From contig CALXZJ010000007.1 of assembly GCA_944393235.1 (NCBI GenBank), forward strand, positions 1 through 55,498: 55,498 bases of DNA, read 5' to 3'. Of this stretch, positions 34,336-41,766 are shown piece by piece. The notes under the pieces are model-generated. The model was not told where the DNA came from and ran no database searches. It was given only the letters and a program-made list of their open reading frames with translations. The position numbers were made by a program, and so were the translations under genes. This DNA comes from an uncultured Alphaproteobacteria bacterium (GTDB lineage Bacteria > Pseudomonadota > Alphaproteobacteria > RF32 > CAG-239). Within the stretch, counting starts at the first letter, position 1; every line of letters begins with the position of its first letter.

Positions 34336-36257
34336 TTTGTGGCTTCCTCTTGAATCACGTTTCTTAAATCCGTCACAAAACGGGTAATGTTATGTGTTTG
34401 ACGAATATAATCAATCGCCGCTTTGGCTTTTTGTGCATATAAAGCGTCATCTTCCATAAGTTTTTTGACTGCCGGTATAAATTTTTCCACGCCGTCAAAA
34501 CCATCGCCGGAAATTTCGCCGACAAATTCGCCAAACTGTGCGGCCAGATTCTCACGTTCTAAATCGGCAACCAATACAGTGCCGTAAGACAACGCCTCCA
34601 GCCATGAAATCGGGATGCCTTCCCAAATGGCGGTACTTAATAAAATGCGCGATTCTTTAATCAGCTTTTTCTTTTGTTCGCCGTCCACGTGACCGACAAA
34701 ATGCAGGTTGGGAATATCGCCGTTCATATAAGGCGCCAACATTCTTTTATTGTCATTTTGGTATCTGAAAAACTGCCCTAAAACATAAAACTCATATTCC
34801 GGCATTCTTTTGGCAACCTCACAAAACAACCAACAGCGTTTTTGTGCTTCCAGCCGACCTAAAAAGATAATTTGCTTTTTCTTTTTGGTAATATCAAAAT
34901 TAAAGTCAAAATCTATATCGACCGGATTGGGTAAATATTGGATAGGCGTATTGCGGGGCAAATTATATAAATCAATAGCTAATGGGTTTAAGGAATACCC
35001 TTGTGAAATAAATTTTATCCTTCCTTGTTCTGCCAACGCATGCACGGTATCATAAATTTTTTGATTATAAAAACAAGGGTCTTTAATAGATTGCATGGTA
35101 TCAATGGTTTGCTCCCAGGCTGATTTCGGCCGCGGATCTTGTATCCATAATATCAGACGTTTGTTTGCATCCGGTTCATGTTTTAAAACAAAATCACTTG
35201 TCAGTTCAATGGAAAGATATAAGTCATAATTTCGTTTTTTAAGCCAGCGGCGTGCCAAAAAATTGTTGCGAGGAATGCGGTACAAATCTACATTGTCTTC
35301 ATGAAATTTTTGTGCCCAAAATTTGTGTTTTGATTTTCCGAGCAGAACGTCTATTTGAATATCTTCATCGGGAATATATTTAGCGATATATTTACGGGCC
35401 AAAAAGCCGTAGCCGCCGAAAGCGGTTTTAGCGCCACCGAAAAATTCATCAATCAGCAAACCGACTTTGATTTTTTTATTTTGAATTTCTTGGTTTAATT
35501 TATTATACTTTTGCCAAACATTTTTTAACTTATTGCGGCACTCTTTCATCCAGGGTTTCTTTTGGCCAGTATAATGGATAACAACTGCATCTTTGCGTTT
35601 AGGTCTTTCAGCCCGGACATTTTCAGAAGTAAAATTATAAATGCTGTCGATTTCTTTTATCTTGTTTTTAAATGTAATGTTAATAACATCTTGATCCTGA
35701 TATTTAATTTTTCCGGTCAAGTTTTCCGTGTTTTCAAAAAGTTTTTGCACCATATTGTCTTCGCGGATTTTCTTTAAATTCAGAAGTAAAACGCCGGCAT
35801 TTACATACAAATCATCTTCTTTAAAACCGATTTTTGCTTTATGGCCTTCTTTTTCAATACATAAATCACGCACGCCGGCAGCATAAAAGCCCTCAAGAGG
35901 AATATTCCAAAGGTTTTTCAATGAGCCGTTCACTGCCAAATCAGCGTCAAGATAAAGAACTTTATCCAGTTTCGGAGCAATATCGGCGATAACATAACGA
36001 AAATACGTTTCAATCGTGATGTACGGAATATTGAGCTTTAAATTTTTAAATAAATTTTCATCCGGACAAATATAAGAGATTTCCCAGTTTTTATATTTTT
36101 TCTTTAATTTTTCAACCTGTTGTTTGCTTTTTAGAGAAAAATCCCGGCTCAAAATAAAGAAATGAAATTGTTCGTCTTTATTATTTTCCAAAACAGAAAC
36201 AATGGAAACACATAATTGTTCGGCATAAGTATCATTAACGGCAAAAAATATGTTCAT
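34332..36257 (-). CDS. two-domain glycosyltransferase, GT8 fused to GT4
   Basis: 641 aa. Residues 1-~265 are a GT8 domain: MNIFFAVNDTYAEQLCVSIV, VLYLDADLAVNGSL with the DxD near residue 103, NAGVLLLNLKKIRED, and HYTGQKKPWM. Residues ~275-641 are a GT4 (GT-B) domain: QIIFLGRLEAQKRCW and STAIWEGIPISWLEALSYG carry the nucleotide-sugar binding E-x7-E pattern. One polypeptide could thus add two consecutive sugars. It overlaps both neighbours by four bases. Confidence 0.9.
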   Translation of the reverse strand: MNIFFAVNDTYAEQLCVSIVSVLENNKDEQFHFFILSRDFSLKSKQQVEKLKKKYKNWEISYICPDENLFKNLKLNIPYITIETYFRYVIADIAPKLDKVLYLDADLAVNGSLKNLWNIPLEGFYAAGVRDLCIEKEGHKAKIGFKEDDLYVNAGVLLLNLKKIREDNMVQKLFENTENLTGKIKYQDQDVINITFKNKIKEIDSIYNFTSENVRAERPKRKDAVVIHYTGQKKPWMKECRNKLKNVWQKYNKLNQEIQNKKIKVGLLIDEFFGGAKTAFGGYGFLARKYIAKYIPDEDIQIDVLLGKSKHKFWAQKFHEDNVDLYRIPRNNFLARRWLKKRNYDLYLSIELTSDFVLKHEPDANKRLILWIQDPRPKSAWEQTIDTMQSIKDPCFYNQKIYDTVHALAEQGRIKFISQGYSLNPLAIDLYNLPRNTPIQYLPNPVDIDFDFNFDITKKKKQIIFLGRLEAQKRCWLFCEVAKRMPEYEFYVLGQFFRYQNDNKRMLAPYMNGDIPNLHFVGHVDGEQKKKLIKESRILLSTAIWEGIPISWLEALSYGTVLVADLERENLAAQFGEFVGEISGDGFDGVEKFIPAVKKLMEDDALYAQKAKAAIDYIRQTHNITRFVTDLRNVIQEEATK

Positions 36258-37201
36258 CCCTTGTTCTCCTTCATGATTTTATGATATTTCCAATAACGCA
36301 GCGGGTTATGACCGCGCCAGTGCAATAAACCTTTTTGCTGTAAATCGCGCAATTCTTCGGCAAAAGCCTTATACATCAGCGGCTTAAGCGCACTGTCGGC
36401 GCATTCACAGCGTTTAAGCTGCTGCTTTAAGATATTGGGCACCAGCTTACGGCGGATAAGCTTAAATTCATTTTTAAGAGCTTCCGACGAATAAACCTCA
36501 TAAATAAAACCAAGCCCGGCATGGTAGTCTTTTATTTGTTGAGGATTGTTTTTTTGGTGTGAAATGGAAGCCTCGTTGATGCGGTAAAAATAAAGCGGCT
36601 CATCAATAATCACGGTTTTCGGTTTTCTCGCCATCACGGCAAATGTGTGCGGATAATCCTCAAAGTGGATTTTGGGAATAAACTCAAGCCCGTTTAACAA
36701 TTTCCGCCGGTAAAACTTCGTCCAGACATTAAAACGGATTTTATGCTTTTTACGAAAGCAACTCTTAAGCGGGAAAGATGTTGTTTTGCTTTTTAATTCT
36801 TTTGTATCAAAATGGATAACCTTTGGCATTTTTTCTTTTATTTTAGCATAAGAAAAACAAACCAGATCAGCATTGTTCGTTTCTGCTAAAAAATGTGCAA
36901 GCTCCAGGCATTGCGGATGTATGGCATCATCAGAATCTACAAAATAAACGTATCTGCCGCACGCTTCTTTTAACCCGTTGTTGCGAGCCATGGAAAGCCC
37001 TTGATTGCTTTGTGTGACAATTTTAACACGTTGGTCTTTATCTGCATATTGGCGCAAAATTTCAGGACTGTTGTCGGTTGAGCCGTCGTTAACACAAATA
37101 ACTTCAAAATCCTTAAATGTTTGTGCCAAAACACTATCCAAACATTCATTTAAATATTTTTCCACATTGTAGACCGGAATAATAACAGATATTTCAGGCA
37201 T
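36254..37201 (-). CDS. glycosyltransferase family 2
   Basis: 315 aa from the ATG at 37201, which has AGAGGGA upstream; the frame opens 27 codons earlier, but that part lies in the invertible element. The GT2 domain has ISVIIPVYNVEKYLNECLD, CVNDGSTDNSPEILRQYA and YVYFVDSDDAIHPQ (DSDD). IHFEDYPHTFAVMARKPKT is the acceptor motif. First gene of operon 2, placed directly after invertible element 2. Confidence 0.92.
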   Translation of the reverse strand: MPEISVIIPVYNVEKYLNECLDSVLAQTFKDFEVICVNDGSTDNSPEILRQYADKDQRVKIVTQSNQGLSMARNNGLKEACGRYVYFVDSDDAIHPQCLELAHFLAETNNADLVCFSYAKIKEKMPKVIHFDTKELKSKTTSFPLKSCFRKKHKIRFNVWTKFYRRKLLNGLEFIPKIHFEDYPHTFAVMARKPKTVIIDEPLYFYRINEASISHQKNNPQQIKDYHAGLGFIYEVYSSEALKNEFKLIRRKLVPNILKQQLKRCECADSALKPLMYKAFAEELRDLQQKGLLHWRGHNPLRYWKYHKIMKENKG

Positions 37202-37214
37202 TTTCCCTCTGCAA

Positions 37215-37334
37215 CAAACGGACGTTAAATCTTTATTGTTTTTAAAAAAAGTATTTGTGGATAAGCATAAGAAAAAACACAAATAGTTACTTTGTGCATT
37301 ATAGTACTCTTATATTAAATCTAACGTCCGTTTG
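37215..37334. promoter_or_regulatory. invertible promoter element 2
   Basis: A 120-bp element with inverted repeats CAAACGGACGTTA (37215-37227) and TAACGTCCGTTTG (37322-37334). The core carries TATAAT on the minus strand (37298-37303), pointing to the GT2 gene at 37201, the dyad CACAAA/TTTGTG (37278-37296) and a DnaA box (37256-37264, minus strand). It aligns without gaps to the reverse complement of element 1. The two elements therefore stand in opposite orientations relative to their own operons. Confidence 0.8.
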
Positions 37335-37343
37335 ATTGACAAT

Positions 37344-37359
37344 ATAGACTTTAGTCTAT
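37344..37359. terminator. hairpin over the recombinase stop codon
   Basis: ATAGACT and AGTCTAT pair around TT and include the TAG stop of the recombinase gene. There is no strong U-run. It could limit read-through from the recombinase into invertible element 2. Confidence 0.4.
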
Positions 37360-37943
37360 CTTTTCAAAAAAGCATAAAGTGTCGGCAAACTAATCCCGAT
37401 TTGTCTGGCAACCTCGGCTTTAGGTACATGTGCACTCAACAGGTCGAATATTTTCTTTTCTTTACCGTCAATAATATGCTTTTTATTTTTGCTTCCGTTT
37501 TGTCGTCCGAGTTTTTTACCGTTAGCTTTAAGCCGAGCCAACGCTTCTTTTGTACGTTGCGAAATCAGGTTGCGCTCAATTTCGGCAGAAAGCGAAAAAG
37601 CAAAAGCCAAAACCTTGCTCTGAATATCAATTCCCAATCTAAAATTATCTTTAATTGTCCAAACTTGCGATTTTTTTTGAATGCAAATGTTTAAGATAGC
37701 CATAATTTGTAAAAGACTGCGCCCCAAGCGCGAAATCTCCGAACAAATCAAAATATCACCGGATTTAAGTCTTTGCAGCAATCTTCCGAGTTTCCGTTTT
37801 TTTAAGTCCGCTGTGCCGCTGATGGTTTCGCATACCCAATGATCAATTTTGATTTTGGCTTTCTCACAAAATTTATTGATTTCGTATTTTTGATTTTCTG
37901 CCGTTTGTTTATCGGTTGAAACTCTGACATAACCGTATATCAT
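37356..37943 (-). CDS. serine site-specific recombinase (DNA invertase, Hin/Mpi type)
   Basis: 195 aa, the size of small serine invertases. The catalytic serine is Ser9 in YGYVRVSTDKQT. GDILICSEISRLGRSLLQI carries the active-site arginines. The E helix is near LAFAFSLSAEIERNLISQRT, and the C-terminal helix-turn-helix is PKAEVARQIGISLPTLYAFL. AAGGAG precedes the ATG. It lies 21 bases from invertible element 2 and is read toward it, which strongly suggests these repeats are its targets. Resolvase function instead cannot be excluded from sequence alone, but the flanking inverted repeats favour inversion. Confidence 0.93.
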   Translation of the reverse strand: MIYGYVRVSTDKQTAENQKYEINKFCEKAKIKIDHWVCETISGTADLKKRKLGRLLQRLKSGDILICSEISRLGRSLLQIMAILNICIQKKSQVWTIKDNFRLGIDIQSKVLAFAFSLSAEIERNLISQRTKEALARLKANGKKLGRQNGSKNKKHIIDGKEKKIFDLLSAHVPKAEVARQIGISLPTLYAFLKR

Positions 37944-37971
37944 AAATAACTCCTTTTTATAAAATGGTTAT

Positions 37972-38008
37972 AAAAAAAACACCCAGTGTTTTTCTGGATG
38001 TCGTTTTT
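37972..38008 (-). terminator. terminator of the HAD gene
   Basis: ACACCCAG and CTGGATGT pair (one G-U) around a T-rich loop, followed on the minus strand by a run of T. It lies ~40 bases past the stop at 38047 and before the recombinase gene. Confidence 0.75.
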
Positions 38009-38046
38009 ATAGCGTAAATTAACCTGTACGATGTATGAAAATACGT

Positions 38047-38715
38047 CTAATGATTTTCGGTATTTATATGTTCTAGCAGAGTTTCCAATTCAGCATAATT
38101 TTTGACTTCGGGAATCCATTTCAAATCTTCCGGTAAATCCGTTGTAAATTCGCAGCGGAAACGCACCGGCTGCGCCCCGACATTGATGGCGGCATACTGG
38201 TTGTAAATCCGGTCGTCGACCAAAACCGTTTCTTCCGCTTTAAGGCCGTATTTTTCAAAGCAACTTTTAAGCATGTCTTCTTTGGCAGTATCATGCATGA
38301 ACTTGCCGTGCTGGACGCATTCGATTTTAATAATGTCTGCAACCGGCGCCAACAGCTTGTTTAAGAGTTTCTTTTTGGTTTCAACGTCAAAGGTGGCAGA
38401 CATCGTAAACTGTTTGTAGCCGAGTTCGTCAAATTTTTTAATGGCCTCAACCGCATTTGGGTATAACGGTCGGTTGCAAAAAAAATCCGGCGAATGGCAA
38501 AAATCATAATCAAGTTCCGTTCCAAGCGTCGGATGTGTTTTGAGTTCCAAAGCGCCATATTTGGGGTCAATCGGCAGAACTTTCGGCAACTCTTCCCATT
38601 TGATATTGCCGAACATTTCTTTATACTTTGGGTGTTTGGTCAAAAAGTTGTAATAAGCATAATTAAGGTTAGCCAATACCCCGTCCACGTCCCAAAAAAT
38701 ATTTTTAATTTTCAT
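38047..38715 (-). CDS. HAD-like hydrolase, 5'(3')-deoxyribonucleotidase-like
   Basis: 222 aa from the ATG at 38715, with GAGGAG upstream; the frame opens nine codons earlier. Motif I is IFWDVDGVLANLNYAYYNFL with two aspartates, motif II the Ser/Thr in QFTMSATFD, motif IV TVLVDDRIYNQYAA. The DVDGVL motif and overall size fit the deoxyribonucleotidase-like HAD group. Substrate unknown. Single gene ending in a terminator. Confidence 0.8.
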   Translation of the reverse strand: MKIKNIFWDVDGVLANLNYAYYNFLTKHPKYKEMFGNIKWEELPKVLPIDPKYGALELKTHPTLGTELDYDFCHSPDFFCNRPLYPNAVEAIKKFDELGYKQFTMSATFDVETKKKLLNKLLAPVADIIKIECVQHGKFMHDTAKEDMLKSCFEKYGLKAEETVLVDDRIYNQYAAINVGAQPVRFRCEFTTDLPEDLKWIPEVKNYAELETLLEHINTENH

Positions 38716-38772
38716 ATTTTGCTCCTCAAAAACAAACACCACAAAGATACCTGAAAATAAGAAGAAATCAAC

Positions 38773-38802
38773 AAAAAAATGCCGGAAACACTTTCCGGCA
38801 AA
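38773..38802 (-). terminator. tRNA-Arg terminator
   Basis: TGCCGGAAA and TTTCCGGCA pair with a short loop; a run of T follows on the minus strand. Confidence 0.85.
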
Positions 38803-38811
38803 ACTAAAAAC

Positions 38812-38888
38812 TGGCGCGCTCTGGGCGATTCGAACGCCCGACCCACAGCTTAGAAGGCTGTTGCTCTATCCGGCTGAGCTAAGAGCGC
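38812..38888 (-). tRNA. tRNA-Arg (anticodon TCT)
   Basis: A 77-base cloverleaf on the minus strand starting GCGCTCTTAGCTCAG. The anticodon stem ACAGC/GCTGT holds the loop CTTCTAA (anticodon TCT). The T-arm has TTCGAAT, and CCA is encoded. There is no 3'-end duplication here, in contrast to tRNA-Ala. Confidence 0.95.
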
Positions 38889-38950
38889 AAATATTTTTAT
38901 AAATCAAACAGACTTTTGGCATATTTTAGATTGATTGTCAATAGATTTTC

Positions 38951-39571
38951 TTAACCGTTATGTTTTCTTTGCATACCACTTTGTAAACGCTGCCGACGCT
39001 TTTTGATTGTTTTGGCTTTTTCGACCGAAAAACCAAATTTCCCGAGTTGGCGTCCGAGTGTGTAGTAAAAGCCATGAGCATAAGCAAGCAATCCTGCTTT
39101 TTCCAAATGTAAAGCACCTGTTTTGTCAATGTATTGATCGTCGACGTTAACAGCCAAAACCTCAGCCAGAAACATATCATGTGTGCCAAACGGACGGATT
39201 TCTTTAACTTTGCATTCCAATGAAATTGGTGCTTCGGCGATTTGCGGCGCTTTGATTTTTGCACAAGGCGCTGCTGTTAAATGACAGGCTTTGAACTTAT
39301 CAATATCCCGTCCGGATTTCACCCCGCAAAAGTCCGTAGCTTTAGCCAAGGCAAGATTAGGCACATTAATCACAAATTCTTTATCTTGAGATATAATTTC
39401 ATGTGAAAGCCGTGATGGCCGGATAGACACATATGTCAAAACCGGATTAGTGCAGACAATACCGGTCCAGGCGGCTGTCATAACATTGGGTTTTTTGAGT
39501 GTACCGGAAGAGATTAACGCCGGTGGCAGCGGCGCCAATAAAGTACCTGCCGACCAAGTAATTTTTGCCAT
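38951..39571 (-). CDS. flavin reductase family protein
   Basis: 206-aa FMN-binding split-barrel protein of the flavin reductase/NAD(P)H:flavin oxidoreductase group. Typical parts are LISSGTLKKPNVMTAAWTG, YVSIRPSRLSHEII and EFVINVPNLALAKATDFCG. Cysteines at the DFCGVKSG turn and in AACHLTAAPC-like positions are common in the flavoredoxin branch. The C-terminus is basic. It lies 15 bases behind an ArsR regulator and is probably controlled by it. Confidence 0.87.
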   Translation of the reverse strand: MAKITWSAGTLLAPLPPALISSGTLKKPNVMTAAWTGIVCTNPVLTYVSIRPSRLSHEIISQDKEFVINVPNLALAKATDFCGVKSGRDIDKFKACHLTAAPCAKIKAPQIAEAPISLECKVKEIRPFGTHDMFLAEVLAVNVDDQYIDKTGALHLEKAGLLAYAHGFYYTLGRQLGKFGFSVEKAKTIKKRRQRLQSGMQRKHNG

Positions 39572-39586
39572 AGCTATATCCGTTAT

Positions 39587-39856
39587 TTACAGTTTCAAAA
39601 GTTTCAAAATATCTTTAACCAAGGCATCATCCAAACTGTAATAAATGGTTTGAGCGCTTCTTCTGGTTTTAACCACTTTTGCTTTCCTTAAAACCGCCAA
39701 ATGCTGCGACAATGCCGATTGGCTTAAACCAACCAAATCTTCCAATGCCCCGACGCTCAATTCGCCTTTTTTTAGGTGGCATAATATATCCAGTCTTTTA
39801 GCGTTTCCGATAGCTTTTAAAATAATTGATTTTGATAAAATATCTGAAGTATTCAT
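39587..39856 (-). CDS. ArsR-family transcriptional regulator
   Basis: 89-aa winged-helix protein. The recognition region GLSQSALSQHLAVLRKAKVV and the wing TRRSAQTIYYSLDD are typical of ArsR/SmtB repressors. There is no obvious metal-binding CxC, so the signal may be something else, such as redox state or a small molecule. First gene of a two-gene operon with the flavin reductase. Confidence 0.92.
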   Translation of the reverse strand: MNTSDILSKSIILKAIGNAKRLDILCHLKKGELSVGALEDLVGLSQSALSQHLAVLRKAKVVKTRRSAQTIYYSLDDALVKDILKLLKL

Positions 39857-39887
39857 TTTGTTTCTCCCCGGAAAATCAATATTATAA

Positions 39888-39962
39888 AACTAATATATAA
39901 TTCGGATAAAAAAAATTTATATAAAGCTAATGGGTATATATTAGAGGGTATAACTCTTACAC
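39888..39962. promoter_or_regulatory. candidate ArsR operator region
   Basis: ACTAATATATA and TATATATTAGA form an 11-base inverted repeat separated by ~50 bases, in the divergent region between the ArsR gene and xseB. AT-rich spaced dyads like this could bind the repressor; this is inference. Confidence 0.3.
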
Positions 39963-40080
39963 ACAAAATTATGATACAACAGATTATATTAGTCAATATT
40001 ATAATTTAAATTAACATGCCGCGATTTTGCATTGCCAATATATAAATGATGTAATAACATCATCAAAGGGAGTACCAAAA

Positions 40081-40326
40081 ATGAAACATGAAGAATTTGA
40101 AAATTTGAGTTTTGAAGAAGCTTTGCAAAAACTTGAAAACATTGTTAAAGATTTGGAAGGCGGCCGCATAAAGCTTGATGATGCGGTTGAAGCTTATGAA
40201 AGAGCCGTCGCCTTAAAAAGAATTTGTGAAGACAAATTGCAAAAAGCACAGTTAAAAATTGAAAAGATTGAAACTTCTCCGACCGGAGAACTTTTGTTGC
40301 AACCTCTAGATAAACCGGAAGAATAA
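40081..40326 (+). CDS. xseB: exodeoxyribonuclease VII small subunit
   Basis: 81 aa, the normal length. LSFEEALQKLENIVKDLEGG and LDDAVEAYERAVALKRICE are family signatures. The start at 40081 has AAGGGAG upstream; the frame is open 18 codons further, but without a site. It overlaps ispA by one base (TAATG), the usual alphaproteobacterial order xseB-ispA. Confidence 0.95.
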   Translation: MKHEEFENLSFEEALQKLENIVKDLEGGRIKLDDAVEAYERAVALKRICEDKLQKAQLKIEKIETSPTGELLLQPLDKPEE

Positions 40327-41219
40327 TGACAGATATTAAAGAAATTTTAAAAGAATATTCCACACGTTTTAATGCCGAAATTGCCCCCTTGTTTGATGGT
40401 GCAAATGGTCCTGAAGCCCGTGTGGTTGAAGCAATGAAATATTCGGTTATGAACGGCGGAAAACGCCTGCGACCCTATTTGGTTTATGAAACGGCGGGGC
40501 TTTTTGGTAAAACGTTTGCGCAATCTTTCCACGCGGCAGTTTCTTTAGAGATGTTGCATTCTTATTCATTAATACATGATGATTTGCCGGCAATGGATAA
40601 TGATGACCTGCGCCGTGGCAAACCGACCTGCCACAAGCAATTTGATGAGGCAACGGCAATTTTGGCGGGCGATGGTTTGCTCACTTATGCTTTTGAAATT
40701 TTGGCCAAAGCGGATTATTCGGCCGATGTCAAAATTGAATTAATTCGTTTGTTGTCGCAAGGTGCCGGTGCGTTCAAAGGCATGGTTGCCGGCCAAATGT
40801 TGGATTTGTATGCTGAAAAAATCTCGCAGCCGGAAAATCCTTTAACGCTTATCAGCCATATAGAAGAAATGAAAACCGGCTGCCTTTTAAGCTATGCCTG
40901 CCAAGCCGGTGCGGTTCTCGGCGGCGCAAATGCTGATGAACGCAAAAGTCTGGTAGATTATTCCCGTAAGATCGGCATAGCATTTCAAATTGCCGATGAC
41001 ATTTTAGATGCCGAAGGCGATCCCCAATTGGTTGGTAAAACATTAAAAAAAGACAAAGACCAAAACAAGCTGACATTTGTTAGCTGTTACGGGGTGGAAA
41101 AGGCTCGCCGGATTTCAGCGGATTTGATCACTCAAGCCATTGAAATTGTGTCTGTTTTTGGCAATAAGGGTGAAAATTTGCAAGCCTTGGCACGGTTTAT
41201 TATTGAGCGTAAATTTTAG
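40326..41219 (+). CDS. ispA: polyprenyl (farnesyl/geranyl) diphosphate synthase
   Basis: 297-aa trans-prenyltransferase making farnesyl diphosphate. The first aspartate-rich motif is HDDLPAMDNDDLRRGKPT, and the second is FQIADDILDAEGD. GGKRLRPYLVYE binds isopentenyl diphosphate. It opens with a one-base overlap with xseB. dxs, which often follows in this cluster, is not next here. Confidence 0.95.
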   Translation: MTDIKEILKEYSTRFNAEIAPLFDGANGPEARVVEAMKYSVMNGGKRLRPYLVYETAGLFGKTFAQSFHAAVSLEMLHSYSLIHDDLPAMDNDDLRRGKPTCHKQFDEATAILAGDGLLTYAFEILAKADYSADVKIELIRLLSQGAGAFKGMVAGQMLDLYAEKISQPENPLTLISHIEEMKTGCLLSYACQAGAVLGGANADERKSLVDYSRKIGIAFQIADDILDAEGDPQLVGKTLKKDKDQNKLTFVSCYGVEKARRISADLITQAIEIVSVFGNKGENLQALARFIIERKF

Positions 41220-41320
41220 ATACCAATTGTTACATTTTTGTTACAATTTCGTGTTGCATTCATACATAAATTATGCTATATTTAAAACATAATATAATTA
41301 TGAATGAAAGGAGGGATCCG

Positions 41321-41710
41321 ATGATGAGTATGCAGAACAAAACTTTCGGGCAGCAATTTTTGGAAGTTTTGAATGTCGCCAAAAATGATAAGTCAAAAAT
41401 GTTTATGCTCTTACGCTCAACTTTGGAAAAAATAAATCCTTTTCCGTCGGAAAAAGTCAATTTTTCGGCTGTGATAAATCAAGTAACAAGCTTGGAAAGC
41501 ATCGCAGCAATGAAAGCAGCAAAAGCCGGCTTTAATGCTCGTCATGGTGCCTATATGTTTGCCGAAGATTACATTTATTTATCAGCAAAAGTGTACAAAG
41601 ATTTAGGTTTGGGGGATATTAAAGCTTTTAAACGTGATTTTTCTGCTTTTGTACAGAGTGAAAAAACACCGGCACGGATGAATGTAAAAGAATCAATCCA
41701 AGTTGGTTAA
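41321..41710 (+). CDS. hypothetical protein, 129 aa
   Basis: Not recognised. A soluble helical protein; FNARHGAYMFAEDYIYLSAK near residue 75 is its most distinctive part. Size and helical pattern are loosely like phasins or small storage-granule proteins, but no motif confirms this. The ATG at 41321 is preceded by a very strong ribosome binding site (AAGGAGG), which suggests high expression; the frame opening at 41273 is not the start. A promoter-like TTGCAT...TATGCT lies ~60 bases upstream. Confidence 0.75.
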   Translation: MMSMQNKTFGQQFLEVLNVAKNDKSKMFMLLRSTLEKINPFPSEKVNFSAVINQVTSLESIAAMKAAKAGFNARHGAYMFAEDYIYLSAKVYKDLGLGDIKAFKRDFSAFVQSEKTPARMNVKESIQVG

Positions 41711-41734
41711 GCAAATCTTAAAGTTCATTTTATA

Positions 41735-41766
41735 AAATCTCCGGTAACAAAATCGGAGATTTTTTT
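41735..41766 (+). terminator. terminator whose 3' arm carries the anmK ribosome site
   Basis: AAATCTCCG (41735-41743) and CGGAGATTT (41754-41762) pair and are followed by T-runs. The GGAG in the right arm is placed eight bases before the anmK ATG at 41767. The hairpin would end the upstream transcript and also hide the anmK ribosome binding site. Confidence 0.75.

Noticed and set aside
33241-37334. The two 120-bp repeats as ends of a composite transposon carrying three glycosyltransferases.
   Set aside because: No transposase is present, each repeat has its own inverted ends and sits at a promoter position, and an invertase gene is adjacent; invertible promoters explain this better.
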